Counted from the first letter of the stretch, positions 53,575 to 62,149 are shown. The stretch is 64,000 nucleotides of DNA from Lysobacter avium (GCF_015209745.1 NZ_CP063657.1:1984001-2048000), one strand, 5' to 3'. The notes: generated from the letters alone by a model not told the origin. Made by a program: numbers and translations.

Positions 53575-54461
53575 GACAACTCCATCGGACCGGGTCCGCT
53601 TGGCGGCAGGGAAAACGCGGGGTGGGCAGAGGCCAGCGTGCGGCGCAGGGCCAACAGGGCCGGGTGCGGCGCCCAGGACCGATCGCCCAGCCGGCCGACC
53701 TGAAGGATACCGCGCACCGCGTTGACAAGGACCAGGGCGTCGGCGGTTTCGACATCTTCAACGGCGAGCCGGCGTTGCTGGACCGGAATCTGTTCCAGCA
53801 ACCATGCGCGCATGGTGCCTTCCACGCCGCAGCGATCGACCAGCGGGGTGCTCCATCGGTCGCCGTGCAGCACGAGGACGTTGGCTGCGGTGGCGCAGAC
53901 GACATCACCGTCCGTGCTGCGCATCAGGCCTTCTCTGGCCGCGCCGTCGCCCCCGGCTTCACCAGACCCCACCTCGGCGCGGGCGAGGACCTGCTCCAGC
54001 CGGTTGCAGTGCTTGATGCCGGCCAGCGCGGGCTGCAACGACAGACGGGTCCGGCACCACCTCACCGTTACAGGCGTGGTCGTCGGCGGGGGCAAGGGGT
54101 GTCGCGACAGGATCCAGACCGGCTCGGCATGCGGCGGAGGCATATATCCGCGCCCGCCACTGCCGCGTGTCAGCAGCAGCTTCACCACGCCATCGCCGCC
54201 GGACAGCAACTGCTCGGCCTCCGACCTTGCGAGTGCTTCCGGCGGCAAGGGCAGCTGCAGTCGCCCAGCGCCGCGCTGCAGCCGTTGCCAGTGACGCTCC
54301 CACCAGGGCAGCACGCCGCCCGCGCCGCGCATCGTCTCGAAGAGGCCATCGCCGTAGGCCAGCCCGCGGTTGTCGGTGGACACGTGCTGGATACGCGTTG
54401 CACCTCGAAAGATCCGGGCGGCGGCGCTCTCTGCGTCGATCAGGGTCTCGGATGCGGCCAT
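53571..54461 (-). CDS. pabC: Aminodeoxychorismate lyase
   Basis: PLP-dependent class IV aminotransferase-fold enzyme releasing pyruvate from aminodeoxychorismate to give p-aminobenzoate for folate. The fold opening GLAYGDGLFETMRGA, the likely PLP lysine in VVKLLLTRGSGGRGY, NRLEQVLARAE and the cofactor-binding VCATAANVLVLHGDRW are visible. Length 296. It starts 4 bp after pabB. Confidence 0.92.
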   Translation of the reverse strand: MAASETLIDAESAAARIFRGATRIQHVSTDNRGLAYGDGLFETMRGAGGVLPWWERHWQRLQRGAGRLQLPLPPEALARSEAEQLLSGGDGVVKLLLTRGSGGRGYMPPPHAEPVWILSRHPLPPPTTTPVTVRWCRTRLSLQPALAGIKHCNRLEQVLARAEVGSGEAGGDGAAREGLMRSTDGDVVCATAANVLVLHGDRWSTPLVDRCGVEGTMRAWLLEQIPVQQRRLAVEDVETADALVLVNAVRGILQVGRLGDRSWAPHPALLALRRTLASAHPAFSLPPSGPGPMELS

Positions 54462-54465
54462 GTGC

Positions 54466-55932
54466 TCAGTGTGTGCCCGCCGGATCCACCGTCACTGGCT
54501 CGTCAGCGGCACCCAGCGCACGCAGCATCCCGCGCGCCTTGGCCCGGGTCTCTTCCAGCTCAAGCCCCGGGTGGGAGTCGGCGACGATGCCCGCTCCGGT
54601 GCGGAAGCGCACCTCTCTGCCTTCCACCTCCGCGCTGCGGATCAGGATGTTCAGGTCGAGGTCGCCGTCGCGGTTGAGCCAGCCCATCGCACCGGTATAG
54701 CTGCCGCGACCCTCGCCTTCCAGCTCGGCGATGATCTGCATGCAGCGCACCTTCGGGCAGCCGGTGATGGTCCCGCCCGGAAACGTCGCGCGGATCACCT
54801 CGCCCGGCGTGACCGAGGCACGCAACCGGCCGCGCACGTTGCTCACGATGTGATGCACGTGGGCGTAGCTTTCCACCGTCATCAGCTCATCGACCTCGAC
54901 GCTGCCGGCCACGCAAACGCGTCCCAGGTCGTTGCGCTCCAGGTCGATCAGCATGATGTGCTCGGCGCGCTCCTTGGGGTTGCCGACCAGCTCGCTGATC
55001 CGTGCGGCATCACCCTGGCCGGCGATGCGCGGCCGGGTTCCGGCGATCGGCCGGCTTTGCAGGACATCGCCACGCACGGACACCAGGCGCTCCGGCGAAG
55101 CGCTGACCACTGCCCAGAACGCACTGCTCGTCGCGGGCTCGGCCGCAGCATCGGCTGGCCCGGCAAACAGGCCGGCGAACGGGGCCGGGTTGTGCTGCCG
55201 CAAGCGCTGGAACAGCGCGGACGGCTCGACCGACCGTGCGAAACCCGCGGTCCAGCGGCGCGAAATATTGGCCTGGAAGACATCGCCGGCGGCGAGGTAT
55301 TCAAGCACCCGCGCGGTGGCATCCAGATAACGGGACGGAGCGTCTTCAAGCACCGTCGCCGGGATCTCCCAGTCCGGCAGCGGCGGCAGTTGCGCCACTC
55401 GGGCGAGGTCCGCTGCAATGTCGTCCAGAAGCTCCACTGCGCCCGGTTCAGCGATGGCGATGCATTCGCCCGTCACGTGATCGCGCAGGACGGCCGCCGG
55501 ACATCGCACCGCCCGGGCGACCGGGACGGCTCCGGGAGCTGGCGGGAGCTCAAGCACCGGCTCGATCTGGCCGGCGAGTTCGTAGCCGAGCAGCAACGCC
55601 CAGCCGCCACGGAACGGCCACGAGCATTCGATCTGTTCGACGCGTCGCTGCTGCCACGCCGCATCCAGCACGTCGAGGAAGTCGGAACCGATCGCCCGCC
55701 CGCCCTCGTCGCGTACGACGCCGTCGCGATCCAAATGGAAGGCCTCGCCACTGGAAATCAGCAGGATGTCCCAGCGACCCTGCGCGGTACCGGCGGCACT
55801 GGATTCCAGCAGCAGCGGGTAGCGCGCCGGGTCGAGCCGGTGCAGGGACAGCAGATCGATATCGGCCGGCAGCGCGCGGGTCAGCGGCGCATCGGTCAAG
55901 CCATCACCCGCGCACGCCGGTTGCAGCGCCAA
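54466..55932 (-). CDS. pabB: Aminodeoxychorismate synthase component I (PabB-like)
   Basis: Chorismate-using enzyme of 488 residues in the TrpE/PabB/MenF family. Seen: the N-terminal LLLESSA (tryptophan-pocket-like LLES), the metal and substrate motifs IMLIDLERNDLGRV, ESYAHVHHIVSNVRG and TFPGGTITGCPKVRCMQIIAELE. The diagnostic loop reads SRPIAGTRPR, with Ala where E. coli PabB has its catalytic Lys; this Ala is normal in anthranilate synthases. Its place next to pabC argues for p-aminobenzoate synthesis. No pabA (glutamine amidotransferase) is in the window. Confidence 0.85.
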   Translation of the reverse strand: MALQPACAGDGLTDAPLTRALPADIDLLSLHRLDPARYPLLLESSAAGTAQGRWDILLISSGEAFHLDRDGVVRDEGGRAIGSDFLDVLDAAWQQRRVEQIECSWPFRGGWALLLGYELAGQIEPVLELPPAPGAVPVARAVRCPAAVLRDHVTGECIAIAEPGAVELLDDIAADLARVAQLPPLPDWEIPATVLEDAPSRYLDATARVLEYLAAGDVFQANISRRWTAGFARSVEPSALFQRLRQHNPAPFAGLFAGPADAAAEPATSSAFWAVVSASPERLVSVRGDVLQSRPIAGTRPRIAGQGDAARISELVGNPKERAEHIMLIDLERNDLGRVCVAGSVEVDELMTVESYAHVHHIVSNVRGRLRASVTPGEVIRATFPGGTITGCPKVRCMQIIAELEGEGRGSYTGAMGWLNRDGDLDLNILIRSAEVEGREVRFRTGAGIVADSHPGLELEETRAKARGMLRALGAADEPVTVDPAGTH

Positions 55933-55946
55933 GGCCCTATGCCTGC

Positions 55947-57200
55947 TCAGAGCCGCTTGAACACCAGGGTGCCGTTGGTCCCGCCAAAGCCGAAGCCGTT
56001 GGACATGGCGACGTCGATCTTCGCCTCACGCGCCACGTTGGGCACGTAGTCCAGGTCGCAACCCTCGCCGGGCTCATCCAGGTTGATGGTTGGCGGAATA
56101 ACACCGGTCTGCAGCGCCATGACCGAGAAGATGGCCTCCGCGCCGCCGGCCGCGCCCAGCAGGTGCCCGGTCATCGACTTGGTCGAGCTGACCATCGTCT
56201 TGTAGGCGTGATCCCCAAAGGCGCGCTTGATGGCGCGCGTCTCGGCGAGATCACCCAGCGGCGTGGAGGTGCCATGCGCGTTGAGGTAGCCGACCTGCTC
56301 CGGCGTGACCCCGGCATCACTCATCGCCGCGGTCATGCAGCGGGCCGGACCGTCGCCGTCCTCGCTGGGCGCGGTCATGTGGAACGCATCGGAGGTCGCG
56401 CCGAATCCCGCCAGCTCGCAATAGATGCGGGCGCCACGCGCCCTGGCGTGCTCGTATTCCTCCAGCATCAGGATGCCGGCGCCGTCACCGAGCACGAAGC
56501 CGTCGCGGTCCTTGTCCCAGGGGCGCGAGGCACGGGTCGGGTCATCGTTGCGGGTGGACATCGCCTTCATCGAGCAGAAACCGCCCACCGACGTCGGCGA
56601 GGAGCCACGCTCACCGCCGCCGGCGAGCATGACGTCGGCATCGCCGTACTGGATCATGCGCATCGCCATCCCGATGGAATGGTTGGACGTGGCGCAGGCC
56701 GACACCGCCGAGAAGTTCGGGCCCTTGATACCGGTCAGCAGCGAGACCTGGCCCGGCAGCATGTTGATGATCGTGCTGGGCACGTAGAACGGGGAGATCT
56801 TGCGCGCCCCGCCGGCCAAAAACTTGGCGGTTTGCTCCTCGATGCCCAGGATGCCGCCGATGCCCGAACCGATCAGCGCACCGATGCGCTCGGCATTGCG
56901 TTCGGTGACCTCCAGACCCGAGTCTTCAAGCGCCATCAGCGCCGCGCCCACGCCGTAGTGGATGAAGCTGTCCATCTTCTTCGCATCCTTCGCCGGCACC
57001 CAGCGGGTGACGTCGAAGTCGCGGATCTGGCCGGCGATGGTGGTGGTGAAACCGGTGGTGTCGAAATGGGTGATCGGGCCAATGCCCGAGCGGCCATTGA
57101 CGATGCCGTCCCAGCTGCTGGCAACGTCGTTGCCCAGGGGCGAGACGAGGCCGAGGCCGGTGACAACTACGCGCCTGCTGGAGGCCGGTCGATTGGACAT
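55947..57200 (-). CDS. fabF: 3-oxoacyl-ACP synthase II
   Basis: Elongating condensing enzyme of fatty-acid synthesis (KAS II), 417 residues. The catalytic triad is Cys169 in SACATSNHSIG, His309 in NAHGTSTP and His346 in KSMTGHLLGAAGG, with Lys341. GFGFGGTNGTL near the end is typical. I chose ATG 57200 (MSNRPAS), rather than the open frame up to 57242. It follows acpP with a 155-bp gap that holds a hairpin (57279-57295). Confidence 0.96.
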   Translation of the reverse strand: MSNRPASSRRVVVTGLGLVSPLGNDVASSWDGIVNGRSGIGPITHFDTTGFTTTIAGQIRDFDVTRWVPAKDAKKMDSFIHYGVGAALMALEDSGLEVTERNAERIGALIGSGIGGILGIEEQTAKFLAGGARKISPFYVPSTIINMLPGQVSLLTGIKGPNFSAVSACATSNHSIGMAMRMIQYGDADVMLAGGGERGSSPTSVGGFCSMKAMSTRNDDPTRASRPWDKDRDGFVLGDGAGILMLEEYEHARARGARIYCELAGFGATSDAFHMTAPSEDGDGPARCMTAAMSDAGVTPEQVGYLNAHGTSTPLGDLAETRAIKRAFGDHAYKTMVSSTKSMTGHLLGAAGGAEAIFSVMALQTGVIPPTINLDEPGEGCDLDYVPNVAREAKIDVAMSNGFGFGGTNGTLVFKRL

Positions 57201-57278
57201 GGAGCAACTCCGCTGGTCGACGCGCTGGCACGGAGCCCGCAAGCGCGCCGGGAAAGTCTGGGTCGTTTAAAGACACAA

Positions 57279-57295
57279 GGCCGCATGATGCGGCC
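57279..57295 (-). terminator. Weak terminator or attenuator after acpP
   Basis: GGCCGCAT and ATGCGGCC around one base form a compact hairpin 61 bp after the acpP stop. On the minus strand it is followed by TTGTGTCTTT, a poor U-tract. Partial termination here would let acpP mRNA outnumber fabF mRNA, in line with the abundance of ACP. Confidence 0.45.
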
Positions 57296-57355
57296 CCGGT
57301 CTGCATTGCCTGACGCGAGGCGCCGATCCACGACCGGTCGCAACGCGTGGGCGGA

Positions 57356-57595
57356 TTACGCCTTGACGTGCGTCGTCACGTAATCGATGGCCTGCTGCAC
57401 CGAGGTGATCTTCTCGGCTTCCTCATCCGGGATCTCGCACTCGAACTCTTCCTCGAGGGCCATGACCAGCTCGACGGTATCGAGGGAGTCGGCGCCCAGG
57501 TCGTCCACGAACGAAGCGTTGTTGGTGACTTCTTCTTCCTTGACGCCAAGCTGTTCGACCACGATCTTCTTGACGCGCTCTTCGATGCTGCTCAT
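57356..57595 (-). CDS. acpP: Acyl carrier protein
   Basis: A 79-residue acidic four-helix carrier of fatty acyl chains. The phosphopantetheine site is Ser37 in [12 protein letters not shown]. The sequence is near-canonical. The ribosome-binding site GGGAGGAG (57619-57612 on the minus strand) is strong and lies in one arm of a perfect palindrome (57610-57619). The gene has its own 150-bp upstream region with a dyad and -10-like element. Confidence 0.98.
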   Translation of the reverse strand: MSSIEERVKKIVVEQLGVKEEEVTNNASFVDDLGADSLDTVELVMALEEEFECEIPDEEAEKITSVQQAIDYVTTHVKA

Positions 57596-57609
57596 TGGTA
57601 TTTACTCCT

Positions 57610-57619
57610 CCCGTACGGG
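57610..57619 (-). promoter_or_regulatory. Palindrome overlapping the acpP ribosome-binding site
   Basis: CCCGTACGGG is a perfect 10-bp dyad 14 bp ahead of the acpP ATG. Its downstream half supplies the start of the GGGAGGAG ribosome-binding site. It could weakly hinder initiation or serve as a protein-binding site. Confidence 0.35.
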
Positions 57620-57622
57620 ATA

Positions 57623-57650
57623 TTCGATGGAATAGTGTAGTGGAATCGAA
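57623..57650 (-). promoter_or_regulatory. Dyad spanning the candidate acpP -10 box
   Basis: TTCGAT (57623-57628) and ATCGAA (57645-57650) are inverted with a 16-bp spacer. Inside, the minus strand has TACACT (57639-57634), a good -10 candidate, and two direct ggaat repeats. The -35 is poor. The position suits a repressor site controlling acpP. Confidence 0.45.
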
Positions 57651-57710
57651 GGCCAGCGGACTATCCGGCAGGCCCTTTCACTTCGGTTTGCGCGTCCTGC
57701 GCTGCGCCAT

Positions 57711-57754
57711 GCGGTATCAAGGCATGCGGTTCAATGCATCGGGTATCAAGGCAT
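57711..57754. repeat. Three degenerate 14-15 bp tandem repeats at the fabG 3' end
   Basis: Consecutive units are gcggtatcaaggcat (57711-57725), gcggttcaatgcat (57726-57739) and cgggtatcaaggcat (57740-57754). The third unit includes the fabG stop codon. The outer two share 14 identical bases (ggtatcaaggcatg). It looks like a local duplication of the fabG terminus. Confidence 0.6.
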
Positions 57755-58492
57755 GTACATGCCGCCGTTGACGTGCAGGGTCTCGCCGGTGATGTACGAG
57801 GCAGCCGGTCCGGCCAGGAACGCGACCGCACGGGCGATGTCCGCTGGATCGCCGAACCGCCCGAGCGCGATCTGTCCCAGCATCGCCTCACGGCTGTCGT
57901 CGGGCAGCCCGCGGGTCATGTCGGTATCGATGAAGCCCGGCGCGACCACGTTCACGGTCACCCCGCGGCTGCCGATCTCCTTGGCCAGCGACTTGCTGAA
58001 GGCGATGATGCCCGCTTTCGCGGCGGCATAGTTGGCCTGGCCGGCGTTGCCGGTCACGCCGATCACCGAGGCAATGTTGATGATGCGGCCACTGCGCGCC
58101 TTCATCATCGAGCGCATCACGGCCTTGGAAGTGCGGTAGACGCTGCTCAGGTTGGTGTCGATGACCGCCTGCCAATCCTCGTCCTTCATCCGCAGCAACA
58201 GATTGTCTCGCGTGATGCCGGCGTTGTTGACCAGGATCGAGATCGGGCCGATGTCCTTGCCGATCGCATCGATCAGGGTAAGCGTCGCGGCGCCGTCGAC
58301 CACATCGATCACCCGGCCGTGCCCGCCGGCCGCCGACAGGCGTTCGCCGATCGCATCGGCGCCGGCTTGGGAGGTCGCGGTGCCGATGACGGTCGCGCCC
58401 TGGGCGGCAAGCTCGTCGGCAATGGCGGCACCGATGCCGCGGCTGGCGCCGGTGACCAGTGCAATTTCGCCGTTGAGGGGCTGATGGCTCAT
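57746..58492 (-). CDS. fabG: 3-oxoacyl-ACP reductase
   Basis: NADPH-dependent short-chain dehydrogenase, 248 residues. The cofactor motif is VTGASRGIG (residues 13-21). Catalytic residues are Ser142, Tyr155 and Lys159 (YAAAK). NNAG at 89-92 and GETLHVNGGMYMP at the end match FabG. I chose ATG 58492; the frame is open further upstream into non-conserved sequence. It lies 46 bp after fabD. Confidence 0.95.
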   Translation of the reverse strand: MSHQPLNGEIALVTGASRGIGAAIADELAAQGATVIGTATSQAGADAIGERLSAAGGHGRVIDVVDGAATLTLIDAIGKDIGPISILVNNAGITRDNLLLRMKDEDWQAVIDTNLSSVYRTSKAVMRSMMKARSGRIINIASVIGVTGNAGQANYAAAKAGIIAFSKSLAKEIGSRGVTVNVVAPGFIDTDMTRGLPDDSREAMLGQIALGRFGDPADIARAVAFLAGPAASYITGETLHVNGGMYMP

Positions 58493-58538
58493 AGAGGGAT
58501 CCTGTACTCGCACCGGCGCAGTGCCGGTGAAGGGTGGG

Positions 58539-59477
58539 TTATTTCCAGTCCGCCAGGGCGGCTTCGAATTCGGCCGGCGCGCCAAGGGCGCGGGCATCAA
58601 GGGTCTTGTCGATGCGCTTGACCAGTCCGGTCAACACTTTACCGGGACCGCACTCGGCGACGGCGGTGGCGCCGTGCCCGGCCAGCGCCAGCACGCAGCG
58701 CGTCCACTGCACCGGCAGGTAGAGCTGGCGGACCAGCGCGTCACGGATCGCGTCGACGGAGTCGTTGGTTCGCGCGTCGACGTTCTGGACCACGCCCAGC
58801 GTCGGTATCGCCCAATCAAGGTCCTCCATCGCCTCGGCGAGCTGGTCGGCGGCATCGCGCATCAGCGGCGTGTGCGAGGGCACGCTGACGGCCAGCTTGA
58901 TCGTCTTGCGCACGCCACGCTCGGCCAGTTGCCCCAGGGCTTCATCAACCGCTGCAGCATGACCGCCGATGACGATCTGGCCCGGCGAGTTGTAGTTGGC
59001 AGGTACCACGACCTCGCGGCCGGAGACGCTGCAGCACACCTCCTCCACCAGCGCATCGTCCGCACCGAGGATGGCGGCCATCGCGCCGGTGCCTGCGGGC
59101 GCGGCAGCCTGCATCAACTGACCACGAAGGCGTACCAAACGAGCAGCCTGCTCCAGCGGCAGCGCGTCGGCAGCGACCAGCGCGCTGTACTCGCCCAGGC
59201 TGTGCCCGGACAGGAGGCCCGGGCGCGCGCCGCCGCGGGACTGCCACACGCGCCATACCGCCACGCTTGCAGCCAGCAGCGCCGGCTGGGTGAATTCGGT
59301 CTGGTTGAGCTGCTCGCCCGCACCTTCGCGGCTCATCTCCCACAGATCGACGTCGGCACCTTGGCTGGCCTCGGCAAAGGTCTGCCGGACCAGCGGCTCC
59401 TGCGAGGCAAGCTCGGCGAGCATGCCGGCGGACTGGGATCCCTGGCCGGGAAAAACGAAGGCGATGGATGGGGACAT
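58539..59477 (-). CDS. fabD: Malonyl-CoA:ACP transacylase
   Basis: Transfers malonyl from CoA to ACP. The 312-residue protein opens AFVFPGQGSQSAGML; the nucleophile is Ser93 in GHSLGEYSAL. SVPSHTPLM holds the catalytic histidine. GPGKVLTGL closes the family pattern. I chose ATG 59477 (MSPSIAF). The 121-bp gap to fabH upstream holds nothing I can name. Confidence 0.96.
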   Translation of the reverse strand: MSPSIAFVFPGQGSQSAGMLAELASQEPLVRQTFAEASQGADVDLWEMSREGAGEQLNQTEFTQPALLAASVAVWRVWQSRGGARPGLLSGHSLGEYSALVAADALPLEQAARLVRLRGQLMQAAAPAGTGAMAAILGADDALVEEVCCSVSGREVVVPANYNSPGQIVIGGHAAAVDEALGQLAERGVRKTIKLAVSVPSHTPLMRDAADQLAEAMEDLDWAIPTLGVVQNVDARTNDSVDAIRDALVRQLYLPVQWTRCVLALAGHGATAVAECGPGKVLTGLVKRIDKTLDARALGAPAEFEAALADWK

Positions 59478-59598
59478 GGTGTTTGCTGCGGCCGACCAAT
59501 CAAAGCCGGCCATGATACGCGAGCACCTCGGCAAGGCGTCTGTACTGCGGCGTAGGGTTCAGTCGAGCCACTGCACGCCTCCCTGCGAGCGCTGGTCC

Positions 59599-60579
59599 TC
59601 AGTAGCGCAGCAGCGCCGAGCCCCAGGTAAAGCCGCCGCCGAAAGCCTCCAGCAACAGCAGCTGGCCGCGCTTCACCCGCCCGGACCGAACCGCCTCGTC
59701 GAGTGCGAGCGGCACCGAGCCGGACGACGTGTTGCCGTGCTTGTCGACGGTGACGATCACTCGCTCCATCGGCATGTCCAGCCGCCGCGCGGTGAGCTCG
59801 ATGATGCGCAGGTTGGCCTGATGCGGGATCAGCCAGTCGATCTCGCTGCGGTCGATGCCGTTGGCTTCCAGGGTTTCCTCGACCACCGCATCCAGCGCCT
59901 TGACCGCGTGCTTGAACACGTCATTGCCGGTCATCATCACCTTGACGCCGGCGTTGTGCTCCTCGGGCTTGAAGCCCACCGAGACGCCCACCGGGTTGTA
60001 CAGCAGCTCCTTCTTGCCGCCGTCGGCGTGCAGGTGGGTGCTGAGGATGCCCGCCTCCGAATCGGCTTTCAGCACCACCGCGCCGGCGCCATCGCCGAAC
60101 AGCACGCAGGTGCCGCGGTCGGTCCAGTCGAGCATCCGGGTCAGGGTTTCCGCGCCGATCACCAGGGCGGTCTTGGCGGCGCCGGAACGGATGAAGTTGT
60201 CGGCAATCGAGAGGGCGTAGACGAAGCCCGAGCAGGCGGCGTTGACGTCGAAGGCCGGGCAACCGTTGGCGCCGAGGCGATGCTGGACCAGGCAGGCGGT
60301 GGACGGAAAGATGATGTCGGGCGTGGTCGTGCCGAGCACGATCAGGTCGATCTCGGACGCCTCCACCCCGGCCGCTTCCATCGCGCGCATCGCGGCGTGG
60401 TAGGACAGGTCGCTCGTGGTCTCCCCTTCCGCGGCGATATGCCGCTGGCGGATACCGGTGCGCGAGGCGATCCACTCATCGCTGGTGTCGACGATCCTGG
60501 ACAGGTCGTCGTTGGTCAACACCCTTTCCGGCAGGTAGCTGCCGGTGCCCGCAATGCGGGAATAAATACGTTCAGTCAT
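59599..60579 (-). CDS. fabH: 3-oxoacyl-ACP synthase III
   Basis: Initiating condensing enzyme (KAS III) using acetyl-CoA and malonyl-ACP. Catalytic Cys116 is in [11 protein letters not shown], with [10 protein letters not shown] and [14 protein letters not shown] providing His and Asn. 326 residues from ATG 60579. The gene lies after rpmF without a plsX gene, which often sits between them in other proteobacteria. The 209-bp gap upstream contains the rpmF terminator. Confidence 0.96.
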   Translation of the reverse strand: MTERIYSRIAGTGSYLPERVLTNDDLSRIVDTSDEWIASRTGIRQRHIAAEGETTSDLSYHAAMRAMEAAGVEASEIDLIVLGTTTPDIIFPSTACLVQHRLGANGCPAFDVNAACSGFVYALSIADNFIRSGAAKTALVIGAETLTRMLDWTDRGTCVLFGDGAGAVVLKADSEAGILSTHLHADGGKKELLYNPVGVSVGFKPEEHNAGVKVMMTGNDVFKHAVKALDAVVEETLEANGIDRSEIDWLIPHQANLRIIELTARRLDMPMERVIVTVDKHGNTSSGSVPLALDEAVRSGRVKRGQLLLLEAFGGGFTWGSALLRY

Positions 60580-60714
60580 CACCACTCCGCGTTCGAAGCC
60601 TTCACGCGGAGAACCGCGCCCCAGCTAGCAGACCCGATTGACGGCGCAGGCGCAAGCGTGGGTCAGCCGGCGAGGCCGCATCACGCCCTTCAGCCTTGCG
60701 TATACGACAGACAC

Positions 60715-60751
60715 AAAAATCGCCCCGGCGCCGGGTGGCGCCAGAGGCGAT
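60715..60751 (-). terminator. Intrinsic terminator after rpmF
   Basis: On the minus strand ATCGCC pairs with GGCGAT (outer) and two GGCGCC blocks pair (inner) around a tetraloop, followed by TTTTTG. It lies 38 bp after the rpmF stop and probably separates yceD-rpmF from the fab operon. Confidence 0.85.
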
Positions 60752-60788
60752 CGGCATGCCGGCGATCCGGCACGCGGTCACGAAGGAC

Positions 60789-60983
60789 TTATTCTTCGTC
60801 GACGAAGCTGGTCTTGGTGTCCATGACCTTCTTGCCGCGGTAGTAGCCGTCAGCGGTCACGTGGTGACGGATATGGATCTCGCCGGTGGTCGGGTCGGTG
60901 GACAACTGCTTGGTGCCCAGCGAGTCGTGGCTGCGGCGCATGCCACGCTTGGAGGGGGAAACGCGGGACTTCTGGACAGCCAT
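60789..60983 (-). CDS. rpmF: 50S ribosomal protein L32
   Basis: A 64-residue basic protein starting [19 protein letters not shown]. The middle of the chain reads [21 protein letters not shown], cited as its last 20 residues. It lacks the CxxC zinc pairs of some L32 forms, as expected for the zinc-free proteobacterial type. It lies 82 bp after yceD and has its own terminator downstream. Confidence 0.97.
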   Translation of the reverse strand: MAVQKSRVSPSKRGMRRSHDSLGTKQLSTDPTTGEIHIRHHVTADGYYRGKKVMDTKTSFVDEE

Positions 60984-61024
60984 GGTCTTAACTCCAGGAA
61001 AAACTCAAAAATATGCAGGTTGAT

Positions 61025-61041
61025 GGCCCGGAAACCGGGCC
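61025..61041 (-). other. Hairpin between yceD and rpmF
   Basis: GGCCCGG and CCGGGCC form a perfect 7-bp stem around AAA. It is 42 bp ahead of the rpmF ATG. There is no immediate U-tract. It could be a processing site or an attenuator separating yceD from the strongly expressed rpmF. Confidence 0.4.
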
Positions 61042-61065
61042 GGATCGCAGGAACAACCCGTAATT

Positions 61066-61602
61066 CTAACTCGGGTCGTCCGGTTTTTTCTTCAATGACG
61101 ACAGCGCGGCGAAGGGATTGACGCGCTCCAGGTCGGCTTCGGGAATCGGCCAGTCGGCCTCCATCGCCTCGGTGCCCGGTTTCACCGGTACCACCGGGAT
61201 GGCGAGGATCAATTCGTCCTCCACCAGATCCAGCGCGGACAACATGCCGTCTGCTGGCATCAACAACGGTTCGTACCCTTCCGGCAGTGCCGCTTCATCG
61301 GCTTCCTGACGGATCAGACCGAGTCGCTGCACGACGTCGACCGGAAACAGGAAGCGGGTCAAGGTGCGCTGGCACAACAAGGGCAGTTCGGCTTTCGCAT
61401 GCAGCTCCGCGTACGGTACCTGCAGCTCGTCGCTGCCGAAATCCAGCGTGTAGGCGACTTCGCCGTCGGTGTCGACAAGGCTTCCTGCCAGCCGCGGCAG
61501 CGACGCCAGAGGCGCGCGCCCTTCAAGCCCGCGTCGCGCCGAAACCATGCGCCACGCATCCAGCAACTCGGGCACAGGCGGTTTGGTTGAGTCAGCGGAC
61601 AT
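61066..61602 (-). CDS. yceD: YceD family (DUF177) protein
   Basis: A 178-residue protein of the YceD/DUF177 family, linked to 23S rRNA accumulation or processing. It is nearly always upstream of rpmF, as here. Family features: LCQRTLTRFLFPVDV (with one of the usual cysteines), a central acidic stretch, DLVEDELILAIPVVP and the C-terminal NPFAALSSLKKK. I chose ATG 61602; the open frame continues upstream but enters unrelated Arg-rich sequence. Confidence 0.9.
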   Translation of the reverse strand: MSADSTKPPVPELLDAWRMVSARRGLEGRAPLASLPRLAGSLVDTDGEVAYTLDFGSDELQVPYAELHAKAELPLLCQRTLTRFLFPVDVVQRLGLIRQEADEAALPEGYEPLLMPADGMLSALDLVEDELILAIPVVPVKPGTEAMEADWPIPEADLERVNPFAALSSLKKKPDDPS

Positions 61603-61784
61603 AAGCCGGACGATGGTAGGGATACCACGGGGGAGTGTCAAATCACGCCGGCGCAGAGCAGTGTATGCCTGAACCCGGTTACCCCGCGAGCGCGCCCGGC
61701 TGCGCGATCCTCGTTTGCCCGCCGGTTTGCCCGTCGAGAGCACTGCGGGGCAGACTGGACGTTCATCCGACTGGCCCGCTGCCC

Positions 61785-62147
61785 GTGAATCCACTCCTGT
61801 TTCCGGTCGTCATCGCCGCGGCGCTGATCCTGCTTGTCGCCGTCCGGTATGGTCTGCGCCGCCGTCGCTATCGGGAAATGCAGCGGCTGCTCGACTCCGC
61901 CGACGCGCTGGAAGCGCGCCTGCGCGCAGCGCGTCGACAGATCGAGGCGGTCACCGGGGAAAGCGACGCCGATCCGGTGCATGAGGCGATGCGGGAAATG
62001 CTTCGCCAGCGACTGTGGCTGCGTGAGCAGGGCGCGCAGGCGCGGGTGGCGGAGATGCACAGCGTCCGCCTCTCGATCGACCAGGCGCGCGAGCGGATTG
62101 AACGCCAACTCGAACGGGTCGAGGAAGCGCACATGTTGGAGGTCTGA
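61785..62147 (+). CDS. Small membrane-anchored coiled-coil protein, unknown
   Basis: A 120-residue protein. One N-terminal membrane segment (LLFPVVIAAALILLVAVRYGL, residues about 4-22) is followed by RRRRY and a long helical, heptad-like region (LLDSADALEARLRAARRQIEAV, cited in part, and SIDQARERIERQLERVEEAHM). I do not recognise the family. I chose GTG 61785, which begins just before the membrane segment; an upstream in-frame start at 61635 gives Pro/Cys-rich sequence unlikely to be coding. It ends 2 bp before yceF-type maf and is probably co-transcribed. Confidence 0.65.
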   Translation: MNPLLFPVVIAAALILLVAVRYGLRRRRYREMQRLLDSADALEARLRAARRQIEAVTGESDADPVHEAMREMLRQRLWLREQGAQARVAEMHSVRLSIDQARERIERQLERVEEAHMLEV

Positions 62148-62149
62148 GC

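Noticed and set aside
60580-60714. fabH promoter
   Set aside because: TTGCGC and CTAGCT can be picked out but the spacing (21 bp) is too long to support a call.
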